Counted from the stretch's first letter, positions 48,541-61,178 are shown. The stretch is DNA of 64,000 bases from Dugong dugon (GCA_030035585.1 CM057465.1:28166001-28230000); one strand, 5' to 3'. A program made the numbers and translations. Notes: generated by a model from the letters alone, not told the origin.

Positions 48541-48760
48541 TACCATATTTTCACACAAATAACGCGCACCTTCTATGTTTGTTTGCCTACTGGGCCCTCC
48601 TCCTATGAGGTATTTTTGTAAGTGCCACTATGCCATTCTTTTTTACATGTTGCTGTTAAAAAAAATTAGTATAGTGTACGTATGAAAATATCTCATGAGG
48701 GGAGGGCACAGTTGGCAAACAAAGGTAGAAGACATGTGTTATTTGGGTAAAAATATGGTA
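48541..48760. mobile_element. Fold-back mariner-type MITE with long TIRs
   Basis: The ends taccatattttcacacaaataacgc and (reversed) taccatatttttacccaaataacac pair over about 47 bp. Pairing continues inward to give arms of roughly 100 bp. The element is bounded by TA, as expected for Tc1/mariner integration. No coding content. I cannot name the family. Confidence 0.8.
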
Positions 48761-48773
48761 TTTAGCATCTAAT

Positions 48774-49422
48774 TACAGATAAGTCTTGTTATTTGCGGTA
48801 GTTTATAAAGTTACTGTGAACACTGGATTAGTGAACACTGAACCATTGCTCCTAGGGGAAATACAAGGTTAGGTTCCTGCAAACCTCTGGTCACAACATT
48901 TTCGTCAGCTGATCAATACCTAACCTTTTTTCATGTGTTTCTGTTTGAAGACACCCAATTTAATATGTACTGTTAATTGATTAACATTTTACCCTCAGCC
49001 AGCAGCATGATAACTCATGCCTGAACAACGTTTACCCAATACTTATTTTCTCCGTAAGGCACATTGCAGCCTTCTTGTGCTTTGGAACACTAGACAGCAC
49101 TCCAGCACTATGCTTGGGGGCCATTTTAAACAGTGAAATCACAAACAAGTAGCACGAAAATGTGAAAAACGTGGCACTAAATAGACCATGAAAAGGACAT
49201 TTGTTTACCGTATGTGAGCAGAAACAAAAAGCAGAGAGTCAGCTTGTTCTGTCTCGGCTGGGAACATGTGCATTAGGCGACTCAAATTTTTTGCCACTCA
49301 GTGCATGACCACGAATGACTGTGAAAGCCCCACGAGTATTGATTTTGGAGTTAAAAATAATTTTTTTAGTGAGTGGGCCATTTTTCCAATAGGGAATCTG
49401 TGAATAATGAGGATTGACTGTA
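48774..49422 (-). mobile_element. Tigger-type mariner element with transposase relic
   Basis: The ends tacagataagtcttgttattt and (reversed) tacagtcaatcctcattatt are inverted repeats with TA outside. From 49124 down to ~49030 the minus strand encodes a start MAPKHSAGVLSSVPKHKKAA then CLTEKI. This resembles the N-terminus of Tigger/CENP-B-like transposases and is soon broken by a stop. Confidence 0.8.
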
Positions 49423-49525
49423 CATATGTTGTTTAACTAGTTTATATTCTCTTTAATTACCTTGTTCCTGTCATGTCCCTTTGTTTCTCATAGTTATACA
49501 CATATATACTTACCACAGGCTATTT

Positions 49526-49694
49526 AGAAACCCTGGTGGAGTAGTGGTTAAGAGCTACAGCTGCTAACTGAAAGGTCAGCAGTTCGAATCCACCAGGCGC
49601 TCCTTGGAAACCCTATGGGGCAGTTCTACTCTGTCCTGTAGGGTGGCTGTGAGTCATAATTGACTGGACGGCAATGGGTTTTTTTTTTTTTTTG
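49526..49694 (+). mobile_element. AfroSINE (short form)
   Basis: gaaaccctggtggagtagtgg, cagcagttcgaatccaccagg, tgtgagtcataattgactggacggcaatggg, then a T run. Confidence 0.92.
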
Positions 49695-49821
49695 ATTGTT
49701 CAGATATAGGGATTACTTTTTACTGTACTATTTCTCAAACCTTAGTAATCAGCATACCATCTCATGATTTTTGCGATATCTGTCTCCCAACGCTAACATT
49801 ACTTAATATTTTTATGAAAGG

Positions 49822-50072
49822 CAGTATGTTATTGTGGTTAAGAGCGTGGATTCTGGATACAGAAAGCCTAGACTGAGTCTGTGTTTTGCCAGTTAGTAGC
49901 TGAGTGGCCTTAGATGAGTTCCCTTCCTTCTCTGTGCCTCAGCTTCCTCCTCTGTAAGCGGAAATAATAATCATACTACCTCACAAGATGGCTGTGAGGG
50001 AGAAACTAATTGATATACCTTAAAGCCTGATACCTATTAAGCATAGCAGAGTCTTAGCTACTATTATTATTT
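49822..50072 (+). repeat. MIR SINE
   Basis: gtggttaagagcgtggattctgg, tctctgtgcctcagcttcctcctctgtaagcgg, then gcagagtcttagctactattatt. Confidence 0.85.
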
Positions 50073-50216
50073 TTCACAATCCTTAGTGAACTGGTTGCTG
50101 GGAGGTCAGTTTGCATCACTCATTAGCATATAGTAAGTATGTATTATTATTATTTCTTTTAATTGATTCCCGTTTAAAAAAGCTTATTTAAAAAGGAAAC
50201 TCTTAAAACAGTAACT

Positions 50217-50417
50217 ATCAGGTACCATGGAGTCAACTCTGGTTCATAGCGACCCAATGTGCATCACCATAGAACTGTCCTTTAGGGTTGTCAGTGTCTG
50301 ATTTTTCAGAAGTAGATCACCAGGCTTTTCTTCTGAAGTGCCTCTGGATGGACTTGAACCTCCAAACTTTCAGTTAACAGCCAAGTGTGTTAACCATTGC
50401 CACCACCCAGGGCACTC
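50217..50417 (-). mobile_element. AfroSINE (long form), antisense
   Basis: ggtaccatggagtcaactctggttcatagcg through aactttcagttaacagccaagtgtgttaacc and ccacccagggcactcc. Confidence 0.88.
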
Positions 50418-50419
50418 CA

Positions 50420-51729
<1,310 letters not shown>

Positions 51730-51884
51730 TAAGTACCCACATTCCATGCCCAGCTGATTGGAGATCATCACACTGCAGAGTGTCCATTCTTAAATTACTT
51801 GAAAGTAACTTAGGCCCTCTTCTAACTCCAAAGTAAGTTCCAACTTCTAGCCAGTGAGAGCCACACCACTCACGTCAAAGAATG

Positions 51885-52035
51885 AAGGGCTCATTGAAAA
51901 CCACCAGTGGCTCTCAGGTATTGTAGAATAAAGATCAGACTCCTCAGCTGGGTATGCAAGGCTCTGATAGTCTAGCTCCAGCTTGTCTCTCTAGCTTTGT
52001 GCCCATCACTGAACCTTCTGCTTTGGCCAGGCTGT
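51885..52035 (+). repeat. L2-type LINE fragment
   Basis: gggtatgcaaggctctgatagtctagctccagc and catcactgaaccttctgctttggcc follow L2. Confidence 0.6.
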
Positions 52036-52169
52036 TGATGACATTGTCTCTTAAAAAAAAAAAGGATAATTTTTATAAAGCCAGGATCCACATAGAACAA
52101 TTTTAGAGGCATATTGCATTAAAAGAAGCAAGGTTCATGCCAAAATTCCAATAATAAGGATAATAATAG

Positions 52170-52330
52170 TGAACTCATTGTTAAACAATTACTATGTGCC
52201 AGGTACTGCTCTGATGAACTCATTTAATCCTCACAACAACCCTGTGGTGTAGTAATTGTTATTACCTCAATTTTCTGATGAAGAAATGAAGGCACAGGGG
52301 AAAAGAAATCATTGACACAGCCAAGCCACA
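52170..52330 (+). repeat. MIR/L2-type old repeat
   Basis: ttactatgtgccaggtactgctctg, tcatttaatcctcacaacaaccctgtgg, ttctgatgaagaaatgaaggcacagg. Confidence 0.65.
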
Positions 52331-52377
52331 TGTGCCTTTTTCATGCATTAAGGAGGTTCACATACACACTCCATGTT

Positions 52378-52650
52378 GTTGTTCTGTTAGCTGCCCTGAC
52401 TCACGATGACCCCATGCACAACGGAACAAATTGCTGCCTGGTCCTGCACCATCATTGTGGATTAGACCATTGTGATCCATAGGGTTTTCACTGGCTTATT
52501 TTTTGGAAGTAGATCCCCAGGGCTTTCTTCCTAGTCCATCTTAGTCTGGAAGCTCCACTGAAACCTGTTCAGCATCACAGCAACACTGACAGATGGGTGG
52601 TTACAGCCCTCATCTCTGGCATGGATGGTGAGAATTCTACCACCAAGCTA
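52378..52650 (-). mobile_element. SINE with RTE-like tail, antisense
   Basis: ttgttctgttagctgccctgactcacgatgaccc, catgcacaacggaac, then cttcctagtccatcttagtctggaagctccactgaaacc. Same layout as 11937 and 58260. Confidence 0.65.
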
Positions 52651-53045
52651 CCACACACTCCATAGCAACTCTTGTTACTAATCAATCCCATCTCCTTTGG
52701 CCTTTTTCATCACCCCAAACTCAGAACTCCGTGCTGTGCTCTGTGCTATGCTGTTGCTCTGCAAGAGGCTCTGAACATCTCGAACACGCCTCCCATCCTG
52801 CCTATCATCCACATATATCTAGATCTGTGATGCTGCTTTGACTTTGTCAGCTTTCCTTGAAAAAATCCACCTGGGGGCTTTTCTTCTTCTTTCCCTCTTG
52901 CTCTGTGGGTGGGTAAGGGTGGGGAGAGAGGCTAAGCGGTAATGTTGTGCTGCTCTATCACAGGTGGGGTAAACTGTGAACCCCACGTGTTAGTAATTTG
53001 GCCTCACCACACATGGATGGTAGTTTCCTGGGTGGTGCCCTGGCC

Positions 53046-54321
53046 CCTTTTCCTATTGTTGTTGTTAGGTGCTGTCAGATGGGTTCCTACTCATAGTGAC
53101 CACATGCACAACAGAACGAAACACTGCCTGGTCCTGCGCCATCCTCACAATCATTGCTATGTTTGAGCCCATTGTTGCAGCCACTGTGTCAGTCTGTCAC
53201 GTTGAGGGTTTCTTTCGCTGACCCTGTACTTTACCAAGCATGATGTCCTTCTCCAGGGACTGGTCCCTCCTGTTAACATATCCAAAGTAAGTGAGATGAA
53301 GTCTTGCCATCCTTGCTTCAAATGCACATTCTGGCTGTACTTCTTCCAAGACAGATTTGTTCACTCTTCTGGCAGTCCATGGTATATTCAATAGTTTTTT
53401 TGCAAACGTCATAATTCAAAGGCATCAATTCTTCTTCCGTCTTCCTTATTCATTGTCCAGCCTTCACATGCATATGAGACGATTGAAAATACTGTGGATT
53501 GGGTCAGGTGCACATTAGTTCTCGAGGTGACATCGTTGTTTTTTAACACTTTAAAGAGGCCTTTTGCAGCAGTTTTGCCCAATTCATTATGTTGTTTGAT
53601 TTCTTGACTGCTGCTTCCATGGGCATTGATTGTGAATCCAAGTAAAATGAAATCCTTAACAATATTTTCTCCATTTATCATGACGTTGCTTATTGGTCTA
53701 CTTATGAGGATTTTTGTTTTCTTTATGTTGAGGTGTAATCCATACTGAAGGCTGATGTGTTAGTTATGTAGTGCTGCTATAACAGAAATACCACAAGTGG
53801 ATGGCTTTAACAAAGAGAAATTTATTTCTTCACAGTCAAGTAGGCTAAAAGTCCAAATTCAGGGCGTCAGCTCCAGGGGAAGGCTCTCTTTCTCACTCTG
53901 TTGGCTTTCTCATCAATCTTCCCCTGGACTAGGAGCTTCTCAGCGCAGGGACCCCGGGTCCAAAGGACGCGCTCTGCTCCCGGCACTGCTTTCTTGGTGT
54001 TATGAGGTCCGCTACTCTCTGCTTGCTTCCCTTTCCTTTTATCTCTTGTAAGATAAAAGGTGGTGCAGACCACACCCCAGGGAAACTCCCTTTACATTGG
54101 ATCAGGGATATGACCTTAGTAAGGGTGTTACAATCCCACCCTAATCCTCTTTAACATACAGTTACAATCACAAAATGGAGGACAACCATACAGTACTGGG
54201 AATCATGGCCTAACCAAGTTGACACATATTTTTGGGGGACACAATTCAGTCCATGACAGCTGTAGTCTTTGATCTTCATCAGTAAGTGCTTCAAGTTGAA
54301 TTTTCCACTGCTTTCAGGGCA
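53046..54321 (-). mobile_element. RTE-type LINE 3' part, split by a solo LTR
   Basis: The minus strand encodes the C-terminal region of an RTE reverse transcriptase in two frames: YACEGWTMNK..RRIDAFEL (53409-53681), then after a frameshift IPWTARRVNKSVLEE..FGYVNRRDQSLEKDIMLGK (53197-53412). RTE sequence resumes beyond the LTR at 54259-54321 (gctgtagtctttgatcttcatcagtaag). A relic of the autonomous LINE expected to have mobilised SINEs with RTE-like tails. Confidence 0.85.
53756..54258 (-). repeat. Solo LTR inserted in the RTE element
   Basis: 503 bp from tgtgttagttatgtagtgctgctataaca to gggggacacaattcagtccatgaca. Flanks gctga (53751-53755) and gctgt (54259-54263) are a 5-bp TSD with one mismatch. 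The minus strand carries AATAAA, so it is antisense. No internal retroviral sequence remains. Confidence 0.85.
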
Positions 54322-54578
54322 GATGCAATTTATGTCTTCTCATATATTCTTTTACCATCCCAGGCAGAACACTCCTTCCTCAGAATATCTGTCATTTACA
54401 ATTCTTATTATCTGTCTGTTACATGTATTTAACCATGCTAGCTTTTAACATTTTAAACTGGTGTCTTATTTCTTCCTTGAAATCGTAAACTACTTGAGAG
54501 CAGTGTCCTTGTATTATATTTCTTTGTATTTGTTTTTTCTTCTTTAACAAATATTTATTGGGAGACTACTATGTGTTT

Positions 54579-54755
54579 GGATTCCCTGGGTGGTACAAAC
54601 GGCTGCTAACCAAAAGGTTGGAGGTTCAAGTCCACCCAGAGGTGCCTTGGAGGAAGGTCTGGCAACCTACATCTGAAAAATCAGCCATTGAAAACCCTAT
54701 GGAACACAGTTCTAGTCTGACCCACACGGGGCCACCCTGAGTTGGAATTATTTTT
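54579..54755 (+). mobile_element. AfroSINE (long form)
   Basis: ggattccctgggtggtacaaacgg, ggaggttcaagtccacccagagg, gaaaaatcagccattgaaaaccc, accctgagttggaattatttttt. Its 3' tail abuts the left arm of the inverted repeat at 54756. Confidence 0.88.
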
Positions 54756-55277
54756 TTAGGTAAGATTAGGGCTAGACACTCATTTGAATGGAGCCCAAGG
54801 AGGCAGAGACCCAAAGACAGCTGGCCAAGCCCATGCAGGCTCCTCTAGACTTAGGGTCTTCGCATTGCTGTTCTCACAGCCTAAAGAGTTCTTCCCCTAG
54901 ATGTGCTTGGGTTGCCTGGGAACAAGACAATGTCCTTGCTCTCAAGGATGAATGAGGGAGACAACAATGAGCATATAAACAGACAGATAATATGGAGTCA
55001 GATAGTGATGAGTGCTAGGAGGACAGATAAGGCAGGGCAAGGAGACAGAGAGCAAGGGAGGCTGCATTTTGGATTGGATCTTCAGGACAGCCTCTTACGA
55101 GGTGACATTTGAACAGCGTCCTGAATGTGAACATCGAGGAGAAGAACACTAGGCTGAGAGAACAGTGATGCAAAGGCCCTGAGACTGGAGGAGCCTGCAT
55201 GGGCTTGGCCAGCTGCCTTTGGGTCTCTGCCTCCTTGGACTCCATTCAAATGTGTGTCTAGCCCTAATCTTACCTAA
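54756..55277. repeat. Inverted repeat, ~90-bp arms at ~97% identity
   Basis: The left arm 54756-54846 (ttaggtaagattagggctagacac...gcccatgcaggctcct) is the reverse complement of 55188-55277 with three mismatches. Weaker pairing (about 75%) continues inward for ~55 bp through L2-like sequence present on both sides. The central spacer is about 340 bp. Confidence 0.9.
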
Positions 55278-55371
55278 TTTGTTACTCACTGTTCTTCAGG
55301 CCACTCGGTTTATCATTTTGCTCATGAGATGCTGTTTTACTTGAATAATCTTGTGATTAATGGGGTGCCAT

Positions 55372-55865
55372 TGTGACTGCAATAACGCAGATTGGAGCCA
55401 CCTGCCGTAATAGCCAATTCTGAGACAGGGGTGAGGTGAGCAGCAAGAGGTTTATTATGTATCGATATATAGGAGACAGAGGGGAATAGATTTCTCCAAA
55501 AAACCCATCTCTCCAACTGGAGATCGGCTGAGAGCTTTTATAGGGACAGGATTATAGGTCTTAGAAGTTTGTGGTAGTTCCCCCTTGAGGTGGTCATGTC
55601 TCAGATGAGTTAATCTTTTACTGGTAATCTTGGGGGTTATCTGGCGACATCCTGGTTTTCTTGTCACAAGATGGGTGCTTTGTTCAGTTTTCCATCCTCA
55701 GATCATTATCACTTGTTTTCCACCCTCCAAGGAGGAACATAGGTTAATCTTGAACCATTAGTAGAGATTGGAACCTGAGGGAAAGACAAGATCATGAGAC
55801 AATGTGGCAGTTAGCAATGCGGAGTAAATAATAGTGAGCTGGGCCTATGCAGCCTCTTCCACCAT
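55372..55865 (-). repeat. Probable solo LTR of a class I ERV
   Basis: The minus strand reads as an R-U5 end: AATAAA (tttatt at 55451), cctcttgctgctcacctcacccctgtctcagaattggc, ending near tctgcgttattgca. The outer edge near 55865 is approximate. No coding sequence attached. Confidence 0.6.
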
Positions 55866-56379
55866 AGGGAGCCCATTCACTGGGGAGCAGAGAGCTCTTA
55901 GAGGTGAAAGCAGTTAAATAGCAGATGACAGCCAGGGTGGGCAGGAATTAGAGCCAGGCTCCCCCTCCCTCTCCTTGGCTGGGTGAGGCCCAGTAGCCAG
56001 GTAGGTCCCTGCAGGGTCTCTACATTGTTTTTCAGCTACTTTCACCTTCCCTGAAAGTGCTTTTAGGGTAAAAAAAAGGTTACTTATAGGACTCCAGACA
56101 TTTGGAAAAGAAATGCTTCTTAAAGTGGAGTGAGTGCTCAAAGGAGCCTTGTCAGAGTTAGAAAAGCAATCTCTAAATCTAGCCCAGAGGGTTTACAGAT
56201 GGCTGTGTTTACAAATAGCAGGCACTTTGTTAGTTCGCTTTGAATAACTGGCCCTCCTGAGTCCTGTGATAGTGTGCCAATAGGTATGCAGGGAAAGAGG
56301 GCAAAGAAATGAGATTTTAGCTACAGAGGTCTATAAAATTTTGGGATAATGTGTTACATTTTTACCAAAGTACTTTCAG

Positions 56380-56720
56380 CCAATTCATTAAGCAAACATT
56401 TATGTGCAGTGCTAGGAGGGAGGTGCAGCAAATTCAAAGATGAATAAAATATAGTTGCTGCTTTTGAAAGCAGCTCACATTCTAGCAGGGGAGATAGAAA
56501 CATAAATAATTATGGAGGAGTGTGGTTAAGGCTATCATCGGAGTGTGTGCAAAGTGCTAGAGCAACACAGAGGAGGGGGCAGTCCCAGAAGACTTTTCAG
56601 AGAAGGTATAAACTGAGTGGGTTTTAGAAGGGTGAATAGGAATTTTGCTTTTGGACAAGGCAGGGCAGAGAGGTAAGGAAACACTTTCTAAGTCCGGGAA
56701 AGAGCAAGCGCAAAGATGAG
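56380..56720 (-). repeat. Old L2-like fragment
   Basis: aagcaaacatttatgtgcagtgctagg, gcagctcacattctagcagggg and gtccgggaaagagcaagcgcaaag are typical of old L2-type sequence. Orientation uncertain. Confidence 0.45.
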
Positions 56721-56821
56721 GAGACACAAAGAAGCCTGACTGAGCAAGGCTTGTTTGTCCAGAGTGGCCAGAGCACAGGTTATGTGTTAGGGAAGAAATG
56801 AATCTTCAGGCCACACTGTAA

Positions 56822-57040
56822 AAACCAGTTGCCTGCCGAGTTGATTCCGCAGAGTTGATTCTGACTCATGGCGATCCCATGTGTGTGAGTAGAACTGCGC
56901 TCCATAGCGTTTTCAATGGCTGATTTTTTGGGAAGTAGATCACCAGGCCTCTCTTCTGAGGTGCCTCTGGGTAGACTCAAACCTCCAATCTTTCAGCTAG
57001 CAGCCAGGTGCATTAACTGTTTGCACCACCTAGGGACTCC
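56822..57040 (-). mobile_element. AfroSINE (long form), antisense
   Basis: accagttgcctgccgagttgattccgcagagttgattctgactcatggcg (with a 17-bp local duplication of gagttgattc..) through tttcagctagcagccaggtgcattaactg and ccacctagggactcc. Confidence 0.87.
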
Positions 57041-57553
57041 AGGTTGCATTGTAAAGGGCTAGTTATCAAGCTGTGTCATTTGGGCTTGATTTTGTAGGCA
57101 GTGGGGGGGCTGTCCGAGGTTCTTAAACATGATCAGGTAAGTGTGTTTGAGGAAGATGACTAAGGGTGGGGGTGGAGAATGCGTGGAGCCTGGGCCAGAT
57201 GGAGAGATGCTGGTATCAGTAGAATTAATCAGACAGCTCACACTCCAGTGAAAGAGAACTATAAGGTGTTGAACTAGGAAAGGTCAGTGGGAAGAACAGG
57301 CGGGCACCTATTTGCAAAATGTAATAGAGATGTAATTAGCAGTATTTGGTGACTCTAAAGTGGGTAAGGAGAGAGCAGGGTCTCTAAGGTAACACTAAGA
57401 TTTTTAGATTGGGAAGCAGAATGGGTAGTTATTTCTAATAATGATTGAGAGTACTGGAAGATGATCAGGCTGCAGAGGGAAGAGGAGGATGTGGTTTTGG
57501 GGTATGTTGTCTTCGAGGAGCTAGGGGGACCTCCAGATGGGGATGCTTCTTGG

Positions 57554-57863
57554 TACAGGTAGTCCCTGACTTATGATGCATTTGAGTTAAGATGAACTGC
57601 ATTTACAATCAGTCCTTTTTTTTTTTTTTTATATCTTATCATTAGTAATATGTACTACATACAGTGTTGCAGTGGGTAACTTGTTGATGTTATCGTTCTC
57701 ATGCCAAGCCCCAAAGACAAATAAAGATTGGATTTATAAAAATACCGATAAAAGCAATAATAATTAAAATGAAAAAAAAAAAGAAGCATTGGACTTACAT
57801 CAAAACCAACTTATAATGGAGTCATCTGAATGGAACCCTGTCATAAGTTGGGGACTACCTGCA
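57554..57863. mobile_element. TIR MITE (mariner/Tigger-like)
   Basis: The ends acaggtagtccctgacttatgatg and (reversed) gcaggtagtccccaacttatgac are inverted repeats, with a TA at the left edge. The interior is AT-rich and non-coding. Confidence 0.7.
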
Positions 57864-58003
57864 CTTAGAAATAAGGGTCGGAGTTCAGATGTGAATTTAG
57901 AGCCACCACTATAGGTTTGAGTGTTTTCTTCTTCTCCAACTCCCATGGCTACACAGACAAGAGGAGACAAAGTCTGAGAATGGAAACTTGGGGTTCAGTA
58001 ACA

Positions 58004-58460
58004 TTAACTTGTTAGCTGCTTTGGAGTTGATTCCAACACACAACGACCTTATGTACAACAGAATGAAACATTGCATGGTCCTGTGTCACCTCACAATCTC
58101 TCCAGTCCCTTGTAGTTACTGTGTGCCAATCCGTCACACTGAGGGTCTCTCTTGCCCTCGCTGGCCCTCTACTTTACAAAACATGATGTCCTCCTCTAGC
58201 AATTAATCCCTCTTGATGATGTGTCCAAAGTAAGCAAGTTGGACAATGTTCAGTGTGATCAATAGTGTTTTCATTAGCCAATTTTCAGAAGTAGATCACC
58301 AGACCTTTCTTCCTAGTCTGCCTTAGTCTGGAAGCTCTCCTGAAACCTATCCACCATGAGTGACCCTGCTGGTATTTGAAATACCAGCAGCATAGCTTCC
58401 AGTATCATAGGAACATGCAAACCACCACAGTACAACAGACTAGCAGACAGATGGTGGAAT
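58004..58460 (-). mobile_element. RTE 3' end and SINE-like composite, antisense
   Basis: 58004-58250 matches the RTE end at 53046-53290 (catgatgtcctcctctagcaattaatccctc, gatgtgtccaaagtaagcaag). 58260-58460 matches the SINE-like body at 52450-52650 (cttcctagtctgccttagtctggaagctctcctgaaacc). Confidence 0.65.
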
Positions 58461-58645
58461 GTTAACTTACAAGCTCTTTAATTTTTATGGGCTTTATATT
58501 GTTCATATGCTTTTTAAAATTTTTCTTATTTTATGAATAAGTAATGCATGTATATGGTTCAGAATTCAAAGGGGACAAGAGTACACTGTGAAAAGTGAGT
58601 TCCTTTCCTTCTTCTGACGCTGCTATACCCAGTGAATCCTCCCCA

Positions 58646-58850
58646 CGGAGCCCTGGTGATACATTGGTTAAGTGCTCAGCTTCTAAACAAAAGATTGATG
58701 GTTTGACTCCACCAGCCCCTCTGTGGGAGAAAAGATCTAGCGATCTACTCCTGTGAAGATTATAGCCTAGGAAATCCTATGGGACAATTCTACTCTGTCA
58801 TATAGGGTCGCTATGAGTCAGAATCGACTCAAGGGCATACAACAACAACC
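58646..58850 (+). mobile_element. AfroSINE (variant with extended middle)
   Basis: ggagccctggtgatacattggttaagtgctcagc, gggagaaaagatctagcgatctactcctgtgaagattatagcctagg, atgagtcagaatcgactcaagggc. The same variant is nested at 62703. Confidence 0.9.
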
Positions 58851-58859
58851 CTCCCCAGT

Positions 58860-59930
58860 GGTGACCTGCTACCAAGTTTCTATTGCATCCGTCCAGAAAT
58901 ACTCTACACAGACAAAACTCTTTGTAAAGACACCTTTAATCCTTGTGTATTGCAAAGTCCTAAGTCTCTTCCTAGCCACACGTTTTGAATCTATGGGGCA
59001 CTGTACTGCAAGAGCTGGTTCCTGCCCAGCACTTTCACAGGCGCTGTCTTTGTAATGAAATCCCATTTCCACAATTGGCAACCAATAAGTGGGCAGATTC
59101 TCCAATTTGTGAAGTTCAGCTTGGCTACTGTGTTTGGTGCTTGCACTCTGCTTCCGCATAACTGCCTTCAATTGCTGAGCTGTTGAAGTGGAGGTAGCAC
59201 TAATGAGACAAAGATGAGCCCTGAAGATGCAGGTAGAAATGAGGCTGAAAGCAGCAAAAAAACATTATAGAAAAAAGAATTTTATCTTTTCTTTTCAATC
59301 TGGGTAGGCTGTATTTTGGTATCACAGCTTTCAACACACATTAGATTTTAAGCATGTCTTTGACTTGTAAACATTTTAATGACCCTGGGTTCTCAACAAC
59401 TGGACAGTTTGATGGAACTTGAATTGAAAAAGCAATGGCAGGTTGGATTGGTTCCCTGTGGGGAACTTTTCTGGCTTGGCGGGCAGTAGAGAAAGGACCG
59501 GTGACTCCTGATTTTCCTGGTAGGAGGAGCTACTTTTCCACGTGCTTTTACCAGCACTGAAAGATCACTTATTCTGCTAGAAGTGGAGGTATTATTGCTC
59601 TTTCGCCCTTTGGGCAGTGCCTGAGTGCCTGATGCTTTGCGATCACAGCAGCTTTGTCACTTATCAGGTATGGAAGTTTGCAAATGATTTCTTTTAAAAT
59701 AATCAATTGAGTTAAATTCAAGGTCATTCCAATAATAGCTTCCCCCTCAGTCACTGGAATGAGAAGGAAAGAGGCAGAGTTATAAGTTACGTGGGTATGT
59801 GAGCATCACCTGGCATGTATACAGTGGCAGAACAAAAACTATAGAAGTCCTACAATCTCCCTGGTCTCCTCTGTCTCTGTTTGATGTCCATTGTGAGCTG
59901 CGTTATGTTGTGTCCTCTGTCCACCTCATC
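58860..59930 (+). other. Intron 7 segment with no recognised element
   Basis: Unique-looking. A 100-codon minus ORF (58869-59171) has no family motif. Confidence 0.4.
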
Positions 59931-59937
59931 TTCTTCT

Positions 59938-60164
59938 CCAGGGTTTTTTAACCTCGGCACTCTTGACATTTTGGGACAGACACTTTCTTTGTTGTAGGGG
60001 CTGTCCTGTGCATTGAAGCATGTTTGGTAGGATTACTGTCCTCTACCCACTAGCTGCCAAGAACACTCTCTCTCTCTCACCAGTCACGTAAACCAAAAAT
60101 GTCTCCATACGTTGCTAAATGTTCCCTGAGGGGCAACATGGCCTTTGGTTGAGAACCTCTGAGA
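59938..60164. repeat. Old hAT-like TIR repeat
   Basis: agggttttttaacctcggcactcttgacattttggg, gtaggggctgtcctgtgcattg, ccaaaaatgtctccatacgttgctaaatgttccctgagggg and ggttgagaacctctg. The ends are weakly inverted. Confidence 0.65.
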
Positions 60165-60218
60165 ATAAGAAATCTGATAGCTTGTGTTAACACTGCTGCT
60201 CTGTCTGCCAATTATTGT

Positions 60219-60378
60219 CCTCTTTGGTGGCACAGTGGTTAAGAGCTGCAGCCGCTAACCAAAAAGGTCAGCAGTTTGAATCCACCAGCTGCTCCTTGGA
60301 AACCCTATGGGGCAGTTCTACTCTGTTCTATAGGGTCGCTATGAGTCGGAATCGACTCAACAGCAACGGGTTTGTTTG
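60219..60378 (+). mobile_element. AfroSINE (short form)
   Basis: tcctctttggtggcacagtggttaagagctgc, tttgaatccaccagctgctccttgg, atgagtcggaatcgactcaacagcaacggg. Confidence 0.92.
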
Positions 60379-60395
60379 TTTTCTTCTTAGAAGAG

Positions 60396-60602
60396 TAGTC
60401 CCTGGGTGGTGCAAACTATTAAGCACTTGGCTGCTAACAAAAAGGTTGGTGGTTCGAATCTACCTACAGGTACCTGAGAAGAAAGGCCTGTTGATCTACC
60501 TGTGAAAGAACACAGCCATTAAAAACCCTATGGAGCACAGTTCTGCTCTGAAACACGAGGTCACCCTGAGTCAGAATAGACTCCATGGCAGGCAATTTTT
60601 AT
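60396..60602 (+). mobile_element. AfroSINE (long form), beside a short-form copy
   Basis: gtagtccctgggtggtgcaaac, ggtggttcgaatctacc, agccattaaaaaccctatggagcacag, accctgagtcagaatagactccatgg. Only 17 bp from the preceding SINE, same orientation. Confidence 0.9.
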
Positions 60603-60629
60603 TCCCCACCTCTTAGAAGCAACGTGTAG

Positions 60630-61178
60630 ACTCTGTGTTCTTTCCAAAACACAAATCTGAGTGTAGCATTCCCTTATTTAACTTCTGTTGGTTCCCTGTT
60701 AAATACAGGGAAAAATAAAATCTGCTCTCATTGAACCATGTCTTCTTCTCTGTTTCTGCCTGCTCCAAAACCCTGTGCTGCAGCTATACTGGACTTCGCC
60801 CTACACTGGTGCGAACCTGCTGGTTCATACCTCCATTCTTTGTACAGCTGGTTCCTTCTGCCTGGAATGCCCTACTGGTCTGGCGAAATCCTTTAATACT
60901 TTAGGACTAGGCTTAGTTGCGACCTTCTCTGGAAAGACTTTCTCAGGCAGAGTCAGATGTTCCTGTAGTACTTTGACTTCCATTTTAGTACTTACCACAT
61001 TATATGGTAATTATTTGATCTTGGGTCAGTCTCTTTCATAAGACTGTAATCAACTCAAGGCCAGGAACCATATTGTCTTCACTTCTGTATCTCCAGCATC
61101 TCCTACAGTTCCTGGTACTTACTTACTTGGTGCTTGATTAATGTTAATGACTATGTGAATAAATGAATGAGTAATTTC
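60630..61178 (+). repeat. L2-type LINE, long fragment
   Basis: ctggttccttctgcctggaatgccc, actaggcttagttgcgacc, agactgtaatcaactcaaggccaggaacc and gtgaataaatgaatgag follow the L2 3' end. Confidence 0.75.
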
